Origin: Cristatella mucedo
Lineage: Eukaryota > Bryozoa > Phylactolaemata > Cristatellidae
Direction: 5' to 3'
NCBI GenBank assembly: GCA_009760855.2
Contig: WPIO01000005.1
Location: 9,686,001 to 9,750,000, forward strand
Length of the DNA: 64,000 nt
Of this stretch, positions 50,870 to 62,830 are shown in pieces. The position numbers were made by a program, and so were the translations under genes. Numbering within the stretch: the stretch's first letter is position 1; every line of letters starts with the position of its first letter. Below the pieces are notes generated by a model. That model worked only from the letters and a program-made list of their open reading frames with translations, made no database searches and was not told where the DNA came from.

Positions 50870-51005
50870 CTCATTTTTAGAGCGACAGAAGAGCATTAAC
50901 TGCTGTTTCAGCCACTTGCAGTTTGCACTAAAGGATCGCCAAACTGCAGGATTCAAACCCAACGATCTTGTTTGCTAAGAATGAGCACCTTACCTCCTGG
51001 GCTGT
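50870..51005 (-). mobile_element. tRNA-derived SINE, family alpha
   Basis: On the minus strand, GCCCAGGAGGTAAGGTGCTC (A-box side) is followed by GTTGGGTTTGAATCCTGCAG (B box) and a body with GCAAACTGCAAGTGGCTGAA and GCTCTTCTGTC. It is the most complete alpha copy. Confidence 0.65.
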
Positions 51006-51239
51006 CAACAAAGGTCAAGCTTGAAAAAGCATACACGATATCAGCACTGACTGTGCATCGGCTGGTATACGCGGACTATTGTAGAACATACCAATTGATA
51101 GCAGGAAGGGTCAAGTTTAGCTTTTTAGACTAATATTGTTGACTTACAGATGCAAAATCCAAAAATGCTGATATCGACTATCAACCATATGCTTAACTGC
51201 TCCCAGGTTAGCTCTTAACTTAATGATCCCTGTGGTGAC

Positions 51240-51425
51240 CTACAGCTCGCATCTTTAGCTTATTTGTCCACAACATATACAAGATCGGAGAGTTCACCCT
51301 AAGATTGCAGCATGCCCTCTGGACGCCCATCAGGCCTCCACTCGCTCAATGCCGTGCACTACGTTGGCGTCTACATTAAAAAAGGCGACGGGTGACTCAC
51401 CTTACAAAATTCATCTCCCATTCAA
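51240..51425 (+). mobile_element. LINE-A linker fragment
   Basis: ACAAGATCGGAGAGTTCACC and the region to 51425 match, with changes, the start of the next LINE copy (ACAAGATCAGAGAGCCCATC at 51788). It covers the segment just before the reverse transcriptase. Confidence 0.5.
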
Positions 51426-51774
51426 ATAAAATTACTAGTGCGAACTTGCCTGCGCACCATGCACAAACGGATCGTTTGCTCTGAGAGAACGCGTTTCCTT
51501 ACAAGTGGTACGCAACTCTTTGCCAACCGCCGAGATCTATCTTCGATCAAGGATTGCGTAACTATTTGCTTTCTCCTCGCTGTAGGAGCAGCTGTTGGAA
51601 GAGCCGCGGCTCGTTCGTTTGCTTCAGAGCTCTCACGAGCGTGACGCATCTGATGCCCACGGTCCAGAGGCGAACCTGGGCGTCGCTCGTATGTAAAACG
51701 GCGCGTGAGCGAATACCCTGAGCCCAGATATACGCAAAGAAATGTGTTAGCTGGCCTCGCTCCAAAAACGAACA
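51426..51774. other. No feature recognised
   Basis: About 350 bp between two LINE-A linker fragments. Open frames on both strands carry no recognisable domain. Confidence 0.4.
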
Positions 51775-53130
51775 GTCAGCAAGATAGACAAGATCAGAGA
51801 GCCCATCCCTAAAGTAGCATCCATTCTGGACTCCCGTACTTTAACAGGAACCACACAGTAATCCCCTCCTTAAATTCAGTGCAGCACCTTAATGCCTACA
51901 TTCAAAGAGGTAATGAGTGACCTCATCCTGAAATTTGTATCTCAATCGAAGATTACTACTAGTCCTCCAGATCCGATTTCCATTGTCGTGCTTCCATGAT
52001 GCTTTGATCGGCTCCTTCTATGCATAACTAACATTATAATATATCAATAGTGTCAGGCCACGTGTGCGCACCTTTTAAAAAAGTCTGTAGTGAGGTCACT
52101 AATTAAGAAAGCAACACTAAACCAAGCGAATTTTAGCAGCTTCCGCCCAATCTCACTTTTACATGTCTTATGAGACTCTGGGAGAAGTTGCGGCAGATCA
52201 CCTTTACTCTTACCACGAGACTTCAAACATAGCAAGCAAGTTCCAGTCAGGTTTTAGAGTTAATCGCGCTACTGAGTCATCGTTGCTTCTGGTGTATAAT
52301 CACCTTCTCAGGAATGCGAAATTAAGTAAAGTTTCGCTGCTAGTTTTGATTCACCTGTCGGCAGCGTTCGATGGTATCGATTATCAAGTTCTTTTTGAGG
52401 GCCTCTCATCTCGCCTCACTGACACTGCACTACAATGCTTTCGGCCTTATCTGATTGGAGGCTCCAGAGTACTCATGCGAACGGAAACAGATCATCCAAG
52501 GAACCGCCGAGGAATGGTTACGTCAGGGTTCTACTCGCTCGGTCCAATTCTGTTCACATTTTTTACTCTAGCTCTTCCCGATGTGATTGTCGAGCGAAAT
52601 CTAGGCTCTCACTTTTACGCATATAACGCTCAGTTGTACATTTGCTTCGATCCCTCCCAGCTCTCAAGCACGTAGAGTTCTCTCAACTCCCTCGCTGCCT
52701 TATTGCATGTGGATGGCAGCAAACGGTCTAAAATTAAATGACGGTATCACACCAACTTAGAAGTCATGGACAAACTAAGTGTGACATGGAAATTAGAATG
52801 TTTAACGCTAAAATTGGCTCTGCCAGCATATTTCCGGCTGCATCCGCACACAATCTAAATATCCTGTTCTAAAGTGACCTTTCATTCGTTGACCAAACCA
52901 GCTCCACAGTCACGTATTCAAATTTTCAGCCGCATAGCATTGTTTCATTTCGGACTTGCTTAGAAAGGTATACTGAGCCTAAATCGAGCTATGCATTTGT
53001 AGCATCCTGTATCGGCTTTTGCAACCAACTACTTACATTACTTTTGGCCCGCGAAATAATGCACTTAGAGTTGGTGCAAAATTGTGCAGCTTTGCTTGTC
53101 TGCAGTTCCTGTCACAGTTGCCAAGTGGTA
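51775..53130 (+). mobile_element. LINE-A copy, linker plus reverse transcriptase, degenerate
   Basis: Linker (51775-52050), then fingers and palm with ASKFQSGFRVNRATESSLLL and LIHLSAAFDGIDYQVLFEGL (52163-52675). The catalytic box is altered to FYAYNAQLYI, so the aspartates are lost. Decayed thumb sequence runs to about 53130. The 3' UTR is absent. Confidence 0.8.
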
Positions 53131-53705
53131 TCAATTTCTTCTGCGTTTTGGTTCACGAAAGTCGGCTTGAACGTGGACCAGCCACTCTTGCAAGACGTCC
53201 CAGGCAAGTGCTGAAGTTTAAAGAAGAATAGTCAGCCACAAAACTGTAAAAGAGCAGAATCCAGGTCTCCCCCAATGCTTCGCTGGCTCTGTGTGTGCTA
53301 GATCTGGCTGTAGTCAGTTTTTTCATTGGTGTCACAAAGCATACCCATAGACAACTCGGGTGCTATCCGTGAGCTAGAGTGCTTAGTAGAAGCCATCTAC
53401 TGATCTATATTTTGAATAGTTACATGGTCTGCTATACGATAGGCGCCGAGTGTTTGAAGAGGAAATACTGTATTAATCAGCAAGCATCTTGAGTCATTTA
53501 AGCATTTTGCGTTCAAAATGGTAATATATGTTAATGCTTTTCTTCCTGATTGCTGCAATAAACTTTTAGCAATGACTCAGCAGCCCCAGTCATTTCTATC
53601 GTTTTTCGGATTCAACAGCTCGATGCCTAGCTCGTTCTGAAACTGTTGCCGCAAAATGGTAAAGAGAACCGCTTGGCTGGCAGCCATTTATTCAGCTTGT
53701 GTGTT
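53131..53705. other. No feature recognised
   Basis: AT-rich sequence between two LINE fragments; nothing supported. Confidence 0.4.
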
Positions 53706-54010
53706 TAATAAAGCAATGTTATCTTGCTACGAACAACTACTCTCCAACTGCCGATTATGGCACATCTTTTTCAGCGGTCCTGAACTGCTACTTCTATGCT
53801 ACTCACTACCTAAACTGCTCTCATGACTCTGCTACGCTTCCCACTTTCTCTTTGTTGCGTGAGACGAAGTCTGTTGGCTACCGAATGCGTACCGAAAGCC
53901 ACTTAGGCTGTGAGTGCGCTATACAAAACTCTCCTGCGTTACACCCACATGCTCTTTATGATTTTGTGGAGTTCCAGACGGAGGTGAATTACATTACATT
54001 ATATTACATT
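53706..54010 (+). mobile_element. LINE-B 3' fragment
   Basis: Starts in the C-terminal block (NNYSPTADYGTSFSAVL), continues through the LINE-B UTR and ends in ATTACATTACATTATATTAC. A LINE-A fragment follows immediately. Confidence 0.8.
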
Positions 54011-54362
54011 ACGCTCCCAAAGCCTGGAACTCACTTCCGACTTGCATCACAACTTCCCCTGACTTGACCACATTTAAACAGAAATTAAAAACACACCTAT
54101 ATATGACAGCATTTAGTGGGTCCCTGCGATTCGTCCTGCACGTGCTTATGCGTGCTGACACTGTGCACGCTGCCACTAACCACACTTACTTGCGGACCCT
54201 GTGCATGTCACCCCTAATCATGTTGTTCATATTGTTTATCAAGCGTGATATTATTAGCCATTCAATCGTGTTTCCCTTGGCAGCTAAAGTAAAGCACCTA
54301 GAAAGAGATTGAGTTCTGTGAGGGTGCTTTATCAAGTGTATTATCATTATTATTATTATTAT
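54011..54362 (+). mobile_element. LINE-A 3' fragment
   Basis: GCTCCCAAAGCCTGGAACTC, then the 3' UTR, hairpin (AAAGCACCTAGAAAGAGATT) and an ATTATTATTATT tail. It abuts the preceding LINE-B tail with no spacer. Confidence 0.85.
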
Positions 54363-54484
54363 TGCACATCAGTTGTTATCTTGCACTGACCCGCATAGAT
54401 CATCGCGATGTAAAATAGGCATTTTAGAATTTTTAATCGACATTTAATTGATCTCTGTACAGATTTTTCGCCGGCCGCCACAGC

Positions 54485-57390
54485 TTTCGGGTTCGACAAA
54501 TTACCGCAATCCACCGCAATATGCCAAATTCCACCAAAATTTAACCAAAATCCACCACAATTCACCAAAATCAACTCTAATTAGGTTAGCAACGACCAGA
54601 TACAAGCGTTGCTGAGCTCGGATTTTCCGCTGATATTGTAGTACACATTCGAATTTATCTGTCCACCATATTTCATGTCACTGCACGCACGCCCACTTAT
54701 GAAAATAGACTTTGACGCCGGACGCCTGAACCCCAATCCACTGCAATCCACCGAAATCCATTCTTGTTTCCCTCAAATCCACCACAAATCAGGTGCGAAC
54801 AGCTCCAAAAATTTTGGATTATCAAACTACGCTACACGTACAATGTACCCAGAACATTTTGCGCGATTTCGCTTACACATTCTCACGAAGTCAACTGAAA
54901 TCAGATTGCAGTGACCCAGGCCAATACCACAATCCACCGAAATCCACCCTAATCCACTGCAATCACCATGCAATAAAAGAAATCCTGATAGAAAAGCACC
55001 TTTTTTATTGCGTATGACGGCGCACTCTGCGACAATTGCATTTAAAAATTGCACTTGGATTGGCACTGCCGCGCTCGTGCAATGCTCGCTGCAATCGACT
55101 GCAGTAGCCAAGGCAAATACCGCAATCCACTTCAATCCACAGAATCCACCGCATATAAAATTGAAATACATTTCGCCGAGCTCTAGTTTGTATTGTATAA
55201 TAAAGTGCACCATGCTGTGTGGACAAACAGGTGCAATTAAAAAATTGCAGTCTCGCACTGTGGCAATGGGTGGCAATCGCCTAAAATGAGCTGGAAAGCT
55301 ACTCCAATCCACTCTATTCCACTGCAAATCATCCTCAAATCGCCATCGCGAAGCTCTAATTGGCATTGCATATAGGACTAGACTCAGTTCAAAGTGCATC
55401 CACAAAATTTAGCTCGATTGTGCACACGCATTCTCATGCAATGAATTTCAATCGACTGCAACGACCCGGTCCCGTGTGTCAATCCAACTCAATCCGCCGA
55501 AATCCGCTGCAATCCGCCACACAGCGACAAGAACGCCTACACTAGAAGCTCTAATTATGATTGCACGCTGCTCTAATCTTCGGTTATTGTGTACTCGCAT
55601 AAATTCACTGTAATTGCCTCGGCCATTCTGCAGCAATGCACTGAAATCGGCTGCAACTGACCGGGTCAGTACGTCAATCACCACAACCCGCCGAAAAACG
55701 ACCAGAATAAGTACCTTTAAGGTCTAATAGTGATTGCATGCTGCTCTAATTTTTGGTTATAGTGTAATCCCACAATTTCACTACAATTGCTTCGATCATT
55801 TGGCAGCAATGCACTAAAATTGACTGCAATGGCCCGGGCCAATACCTCAATTTACAGCAATCTGATGTCAAATGCCCTGAAATTGGTTTGGCAATGCTTC
55901 AATTTTAATGCATGTTACAAAGCACACTAGTTAAAGTCAACCACATTATTTTAAGCAATTTGCGCTCGTGCAATCTCGGGCAATGCATGGCAATCTACGG
56001 CCACGACTCTGCTCGAATAAGCAATCCACTACAATCCGTGGCAAGTTGAAACTAAATTGGCTGCACAAAGTGCCAGTTGTCATCGCATTTCACATTTCTT
56101 TTGCTAAAAGTGAAATTTTAGGACTTTCAAGCTATTTTGCACTTTAATTGTCAACAATGCCCGGCAATCGACAGCAATGGCAGGGACCAATACCGAAATC
56201 CGTGGCAAATCGACGAGAAATCGGCTGCACCAAGCTCCAATTCTCATTCCACGTAACATCTTACTGCGTGCACACATACTTTCAACCCTTTCAACCAGCT
56301 CTGACCGTTCAATCTTGGGCAATGCATGGCAACAGACGGCAATGGCCCGGGCAAATACGGAAATCCATTTTGGTCCATCACAAATCACTGGAAAGTTACT
56401 GGGCCAAGATAAAATATATCTTATCTGTCACAGCCCACTGTGTTGAAAGTGAAATCAAATCCTTTCAACCAATCGCCCACGTACAATCGCGAGCAATGAA
56501 CGGCAATTGACAGCAATGTCCTGTTCTAATACCCCAATTCCCGGCAAATTGAAGAGAAATTGGCAGAGCGGAAGCCTCAATTGTCATTACATATAACAAT
56601 CCGCTGCGTCCAAAGTAAAACCGTGTAATTTTCAAGATTCTTTGCTTGTTAACTGTCAGCAATGCACGGCAATCAACAGTAATGGTAGGGGCCGATAGCG
56701 AAATTCTTGGAAAATTGACAATATTGGTTGCAATAAACTGTACCTCTCATTCCACGTAACATGTATCTGTGTTCGCGCATAATTTTTACCCAGTGTTCGT
56801 GTTCAATCGACGGCAACCGACGGCAATCGACGGTAATGGCCCGGGGAAATACGTCAATCCATAACGGACAGTTACAAATGGACCGACAGTTGCTGAGAGA
56901 AGCTCAAACTTTTCTTGCGTATTGCACTACGTTGCATTAAAATTGCTGCCACATCCTTTAATACAATCGACAAATTCGCAATCGAGGGAAGTGCATGGCA
57001 ATCGACGGCAATGGCCCGCTCTCTGCAGCAATCTGGTTCAAATTTGCTGGAAATTTGCTGTTTGAATTTGTAATTGTCGTACCACATAACGCTCAGTGTG
57101 GGCGCACGTGCTGTCCTTTTTCGCGTTCAACCTTGGGCAATCCATGGCAATCGATGGCAATTGCCCGAGACAATACAGCAATCTGTGATTGTCTGCTACA
57201 ATTACAAACAAAGCTGGTGGGAGAATATCACATTTTTCTTGCATAACAGTGTGCTGTATTAAATCAGCTGTATTAAAAGTGGAACCGCATCCTATCAACC
57301 AATCTTGAAAGTACATGCAAGGGTAATTCGCGGCAGTCGATGGCAACGGCCTGAGAATATACGGAAGTCGCAGTATCCGACCTATTCTGG
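54485..57390 (+). repeat. Unclassified ~170-bp-unit element, copy 3 (plus orientation, uninterrupted)
   Basis: The head begins GGTTCGACAAATTACCGCAA at about 54490, with dense CAATCCACCGAAATCCAC-type text repeating every 9-10 bp. About 15 degenerate units follow. Their boxes lie near 54920, 55095, 55265, 55455, 55640, 55822, 55995, 56178, 56340, 56512, 56678, 56835, 57007, 57160 and 57344, a spacing of about 153-190 bp. Several units match copy 1 and copy 2 units individually better than they match their own neighbours. It has no coding capacity and ends against a LINE-C fragment. Confidence 0.75.
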
Positions 57391-57394
57391 CCAA

Positions 57395-57790
57395 GCTTTC
57401 ACGGCTCCTTATCGAGCAACGAATTTACTTCAGGATCCTCTGTCTGGCTTACATGTCACTTAGGTCGCTTGCTCGAGCCTCTCTGTCCTTGACCTCTTTG
57501 CTCCACCCTGATGCGCTCTCGAGCCACGGCTCGCTTCTAGGCTTACTGTCGGCTCGCCATTAGTCGCACTAGATTTTAACCATTCGATGATCGGGCCTTC
57601 AGTTCACACGCACCAAAAGTCAGAAAACCCCTTCGGCTTTTGAACAGCTGCAAAGATTTCGCATCATTCTAAACTCGACTAAAGAGCCTTCCGTTCAGCT
57701 CAGCTGTCCCTGCACCCCAGCGAGGCTGCTTTTTCTTTCTTCGTGCTTTGACAGCCCATTTCCCTGCGCATGATTCAGCGATTGGGGTTA
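57395..57790 (+). mobile_element. LINE-C 3' coding fragment
   Basis: Decayed frame with LAYMSLRSLARASLSLTSLL, an AFSSHAPK-like block, a degraded LWNSLP position and a final FKTRLKSLPF-like block. This is the usual C-terminal signature of CR1/L2-type LINEs, but it differs in sequence from families A and B. Confidence 0.5.
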
Positions 57791-58844
57791 CTGACCAGGG
57801 GTCTAGCAACCGCAAGGAAAACCTATTGTCAGTAGAACCAATACATCTCTGTTATATTTAATAATGATTGACAATTAGCAGTCCGGATTTTTGGTAATGG
57901 CAATACAGCCAGCCTTTACGTGAAAGTGTTAGATGGTACGACCACAGAGCTAATAGCTGGCCCGATACCGGCTCTCTATGGAAGCAGTGGTTTGTAGCTG
58001 CCAAAATACTGGTGTGCTGAGATTTACCAACGTATCAATGTTAGTCATGTATCAGGCAGTTACAGTACCTTATAATTTCGTGATTCATCCGTACAGGGCA
58101 TCAGATTGGATTTGATTTGGACAAGATCTTTTGATCTGGATTTGATTTCAATCATCTTCATCAGGTTCAATAAATCTCCAAAAACTCTCTCAGCCAGAGC
58201 TGATATCAAGTTCTGCATCCAGCATCCAGTCGATCCTTCACGACCGGAAAGTGAGAACGGATGTCAATTATAATACATCCATCAGCTAGTTGGCTGTTAA
58301 TCGTGGCGCAATTAGATTGGCAGTTAGCGATGTGAGCTCAATGAGACAGTCAAGGTCAAAGTCACTTAGTGCCTGCCTAGCTGGCAAAGCAGATAACGCT
58401 AGCGAACTTGTCTGAATTTTACACTTTAATATTGGCATCTGGGTCACACGTTGAATGTGGACAGTGGAGAGAGGTTTTTCACGCGCATCTATTGCGTTGG
58501 GAAGTTGCCATGCATCAATTACACAAAATAGAGAGACATTTCACCCAGAGGTGCGATGAAAGCTTGCTGCCCAGTACCACGCATAATCCTGCATGTGCAC
58601 AATGGTTGGCTGCCACGATTGATTGGCTTGAATCCCTTGACGCTGACATGCGATCGCATATTGCGTCTACACTGACTTTCTCAGATATGCAGCTGTTCAT
58701 TTTATAGGAATCGCATAGCAAAAGATTGAGATTAGGAAAGGACTGTAGATTGGACTTTGGCATTGAAGCGAAGGGTCATAGCACAACGCTATTGACTCTA
58801 TTTGAAGTGTAATCGGATAGCGCATTATTGATATTAGCAATAAC
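57791..58844. other. No feature recognised
   Basis: About 1 kb with a GATTTGATTTGGA-like local repeat near 58100-58160. A 99-codon open frame at 58408-58707 has no recognised domain. Confidence 0.4.
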
Positions 58845-61800
58845 GATACACTTGATAAAGTGCCCTCAGAGAACTCAATCTCTTTCTAGGCACTCTACAT
58901 TTGCTGCAAAGGAAACACTATCGAATAGTGAGTGGTATCATGTTTGATAAACAACATGAATAACATGGCTAGGGGTGACATGCACAGGGTCAGCATGCAA
59001 GTGTGGTTAGTGGCAGTATGCACGATATAAGCACGCAAAAGCACATGAAGGATGAATCACAAGGACCCACTAAATGCTGTCATAATAAATGCGTTTTTGA
59101 TTTCTTTTTAAATTTGGTCATGTAAGGGGACGTCATGATCCAAGTCAGGAGTGAGTTCTAGGCTTTGGGAACTTAACAAATACAGACACGGTCCTCAGAG
59201 GATTTGAGATTTTTACGACGTATAAGCAGACAGTCAGACTCCGAAAAGCAGGTGGTACGAAGCTTAGCCTGGTGGAGGAGTAGATCTGATAGGTAGGCTG
59301 GGGCCAAAGTATGAATTGACCTAAAAGTGAGCGACAAAACCTTGAAGCCAATCCATTGCTTGACTGGTGGCCAGCACAGGTCGGCGAGAAGTGGTGTGAT
59401 GTGGCAACTGCGACACTCACGACAGACAAGACTAGCTGCAGAGTTTTGCACCAGCTGTAAGCGCCTGATTGCACGTGTTGGTAGACCAGCAAGCAGTGAG
59501 TTACAGAAGTCAAGACGTGATGTCGCAAATGCATGGACCAACTTAGATGTGGTATCCCTGTCTAAACAAGCCCGAATTTCACAATGCTATGTAGCTGAAA
59601 GTAGGCAGACTTATTTGTGGAGCTAATGTGGTCGTCTAACGGCAGATAATTTTTGAACATGACACCTAGATTTCGTGGAGATTAAACGGGAGATATGCTG
59701 CCAGAGCAACTTTTTAGCGTTAGCCTTTCCAATTTCTGAATCATGCTTGCTTCGCCTATAGCTAGTAAGTTAGTTTTATCATCATTTTATTTAGGAAAAT
59801 TTGCTGCCGTCCAGGTGCAGATGTCATCAGTACATGCAGCAAGGGAGTTGAGAGACTTCGATGTGCTCGAGTGCTGAAAGGAATCAAAGCAAAGGTACAG
59901 CTGAGTGTCATTCGCATAGAAGTGAAAGCCTAGATTGTGCTTGGCAATCACATCAGCAAGAGAGAGAGTATAAACCGTGAAAAGAACCGGACTAAGTATG
60001 GAGCACTGAGGTACTTGATTTTCAGAGGTTCCTCGGGTGACCTTTGTCCATGGACATCAATACTCTGGAGTATCATCAAGTAACATCGAGCCACTGAAAT
60101 ATGACCTGAAAGATTGTAGAGCAGTGCCAGTGATGTCCAGGCGAGATTGGAGGCGCTCAAAAATGATTTGGTGATCGATAGTATCAAAAACTGCCGAAAA
60201 ATCGAGCAAAACAAGCAGAGATACTCCAACCATGTCTGCAATACTAAGTAGGTCGTTGTACAGCCGAGTCGATGCTGACTCTGTGGAGCGATTATGTCTG
60301 ACACCATACAAGCTTTCTAGCAGAAGTTATTTAGGTTTTAATACACAAGTTCAGCTGGTCAGCCACGATTCGTTTCAGCGTCTTCGATAGGAACGGTAGA
60401 AGGGAGACTGAACGGTAGTTGCTCAAGTTCTCTTGGTCTAGTGTCACTTTCTTGAGAAGTGGCCTGACTACAGCTTTTTTGAAAGGTGCTGGGACATGAC
60501 GTGAGTCTAATGACATATTAAGGATGTTAGTTATGCATGGCAGCAGCAGATCAATGCAACGTAGAAGTAGGACGGTAATATAGTCCAAAGAACTTGTTGG
60601 CTTCTTTGATTGGGATATGAACTTCAACACGAGGTCACTAGTGACCTGCTTGAATGTAGACATTGAGGTGCTGCAAGGGGTCGGGGGACAGCATTCTCGG
60701 GGGTGCTGCCATCGCAGAGATGGACTCCCTGATCTTCTGGACAAAGAAGCTAGAGAAGCGACTAGCTAGATCATCACAGGTTTCATCAGGTGCTGCTGCA
60801 TCAGCTGCTGGCGCTGCTGCTATACTCACGCGAACATAATCAGAAATGAACTACTGTAGTGGTGCACGGGCGGAATTGAACTCGCATTTGACATTTAACT
60901 TTGATCGCTCAAGTATTAGTTGAGTCATGTAATTTCAAGGCTCAAGGCTACGTCGTGAATAAAGCTGTTTATACGTCACAAGCACGTACCTCAACAGGCT
61001 TTAAATGTGTACCAATGTTGGACAAGCGTACACGATGCAAAGATCGGGTTTCTCTACATGGTTTGCCTAATCATTTTTAAGGCTTCCGTTATCCTACGCG
61101 GAAATTGTGAAGACTTCTGATTCAACTTCTAAAACGCTCTTAAAAGTTTTTAAAAGGCACGTATCAGGTAAGGAGCTAACCTGGGAGTGATTGAGCAGAT
61201 GGTTGATCGTCAACATAAGAATTTTTGGGTTGCGCATCTCTTATTCAACAATTTTTATATGAGCTAGTCTTGGTCTTTGCTAGGATCAATTGGTATGACC
61301 TGCAGTATTCCTCGTATGCCTGCCGATGGCCAGTCAGTATCGATCTTTTGTATGCTTTTTCAAGCTTTCGCTCAGGAGACCTCGCTAGTTTAATGTCTGT
61401 GGTAAACCATAGGCCGTCTGGGCGAGGGCGCACAGTGCACTTATTCAGACGTGCAAACTCGTCGAGCATGTCAGCTAGTATCGTATTATAGCTATCTATT
61501 AATGATGACAGATCGGAAGGAGGACTGAGCAGCAGAGGCGAGGCAGATATTCTCGCACGGACAGCATCGATGTCAAGGGTCTTGAGGTTTAACAATTCAC
61601 ATGTGATTTTAGAGGAGGATGAGGAGGGTACATATTGTAGACTGAATGAGATCTAAATATCTGGTCAGATAAGCAGGATTTGGTAATGATTGGTGATGAC
61701 AAAATGCAGTTGTATGAAAAAAATTGGTCGAGTGTGTGACCCTTAATGTGAGTAGGGCCATGCACATGAGCCACAAGAGACAGTGAGTCAGTCCATGCAC

Positions 61801-62215
61801 AAAATTCAGTGCTGAAAGCGTCAGATAAGTTATAAAATTGAACGCTAAAATCGCCCATAGCAAGGAAGGATCGATTTCTTGCACACAGAATTAGGACTTG
61901 GTACATGGTGGGCGATAGGCTACTGCCATCATCGGTAGCTTTTTTTCGGGTGAAATCAAGACAGCCGATTCAAAAGACGGCTTGAAGTCGAAGTTTGAGC
62001 ATGCGATAGCAGCGACTCCACCTCCAGTTTTGATTGATGTAAGGGTATGAAAGAATGAGAAACCAGTCGGGGTAGCAATTTTAATTGTCTGGCAGTTTAC
62101 CGATTTTAGCCAAGTTGCAGTTAAGGTGAGCAGGTCGAGACCCTTTTCAGAAATAAGGTCACTTATTACCAGAGGTTTATTGCACATTGAGCGAGGATTT
62201 CAAAGACAAGGTTTA
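58845..62215 (-). mobile_element. LINE-A, longest copy: endonuclease to 3' end
   Basis: On the minus strand, an apurinic-type endonuclease lies at 62187-61600 (LDLLTLTATWLKS, then LAMGDFSVQF and HGPTHIKGHTLDQFF). A linker follows at 61595-61245, then a disordered Ala-rich stretch near 60829. The reverse transcriptase N-terminal part is at 60744-60331 (PFKKAVVRPLLKKVTLDQEN, SVSLLPFLSKTLKRIVADQL). Palm (60311-59900, DFSAVFDTIDHQIIFERL), thumb (59541-59173), UTR and hairpin follow. Multiple frameshifts and stops are present. About 3.4 kb is retained, and the 5' UTR and any ORF1 are not recognised. It is the only copy here in which the endonuclease survives. Confidence 0.85.
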
Positions 62216-62429
62216 AGTTAGGCCAGCAGAGTTATAACAGGCCTGATTATCACTAATCACTGATGACCATTAATTGGTCTAAAATAGATATTACTCCAAC
62301 TGTATTGCTCATTTTAACTGCTCAGTTTTGGCTTTAACTCTTCAATATTTTGAAAACTCAAGCTCCGTGCCGATGGCACACCACACGAAAGCCTCTTCTG
62401 AAACTAGAAAGACGATTCAATTTAATGTA
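62216..62429. other. Possible 5' flank of LINE-A
   Basis: AT-rich sequence. It may include the LINE-A 5' end, but no boundary can be fixed. Confidence 0.3.
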
Positions 62430-62830
62430 TATCCATGTGCACTCCAAAAAGCCACAAACACTATGGGCGTTAGGCAGTGGATTTTTCCGTTGCACACTCC
62501 AAGTCGAGGCGGCTTTCGGTGCGCATACGGTAGGAAACATCTCACAAAATCATCTCACGGAACATCATCTCACGAAACAAAGAGAAAGTGTGAAATCAAG
62601 GTAATTCAGCACGGTAGTCGAGGAAGTGTGCTGCATGGAAGTAGCATCTTGAGACGGCTGCAAAGGATGTGCCACAGTCGGAAACGTGAGAATACTTAGT
62701 TGATAATAATGACTGTGCGAGTGAGCTCCAAAGTCTAGGGCCTTTGCTATGAATAGCTGATTCGCGACAAGAATGCACACAATCCTAAGCACGGCTATCC
62801 GAATGAACTTGAAGTAGCACTCCAAGTTTA
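62430..62830 (-). mobile_element. LINE-B 3' fragment
   Basis: On the minus strand it carries the altered LINE-B end block (LDFGAHSHSHYYQLSILTFP) and UTR pieces including a CGAAAGCCGCCTCGACTTGG region. A CATCTCAC/ACATCATCTCACG local duplication is near 62540-62580. The ATTAC tail is missing. Confidence 0.6.

Noticed and set aside
54485-57390. CRISPR-like or ordinary satellite array
   Set aside because: Units are about 170 bp, very degenerate and without a constant repeat/spacer pattern. Unit order is shared between copies, so it is described as a separate element.
58408-58707. 99-codon frame MSEFYTLILASGSHVE...
   Set aside because: No recognisable domain, and it lies between LINE remnants. 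It is not supported as a gene.
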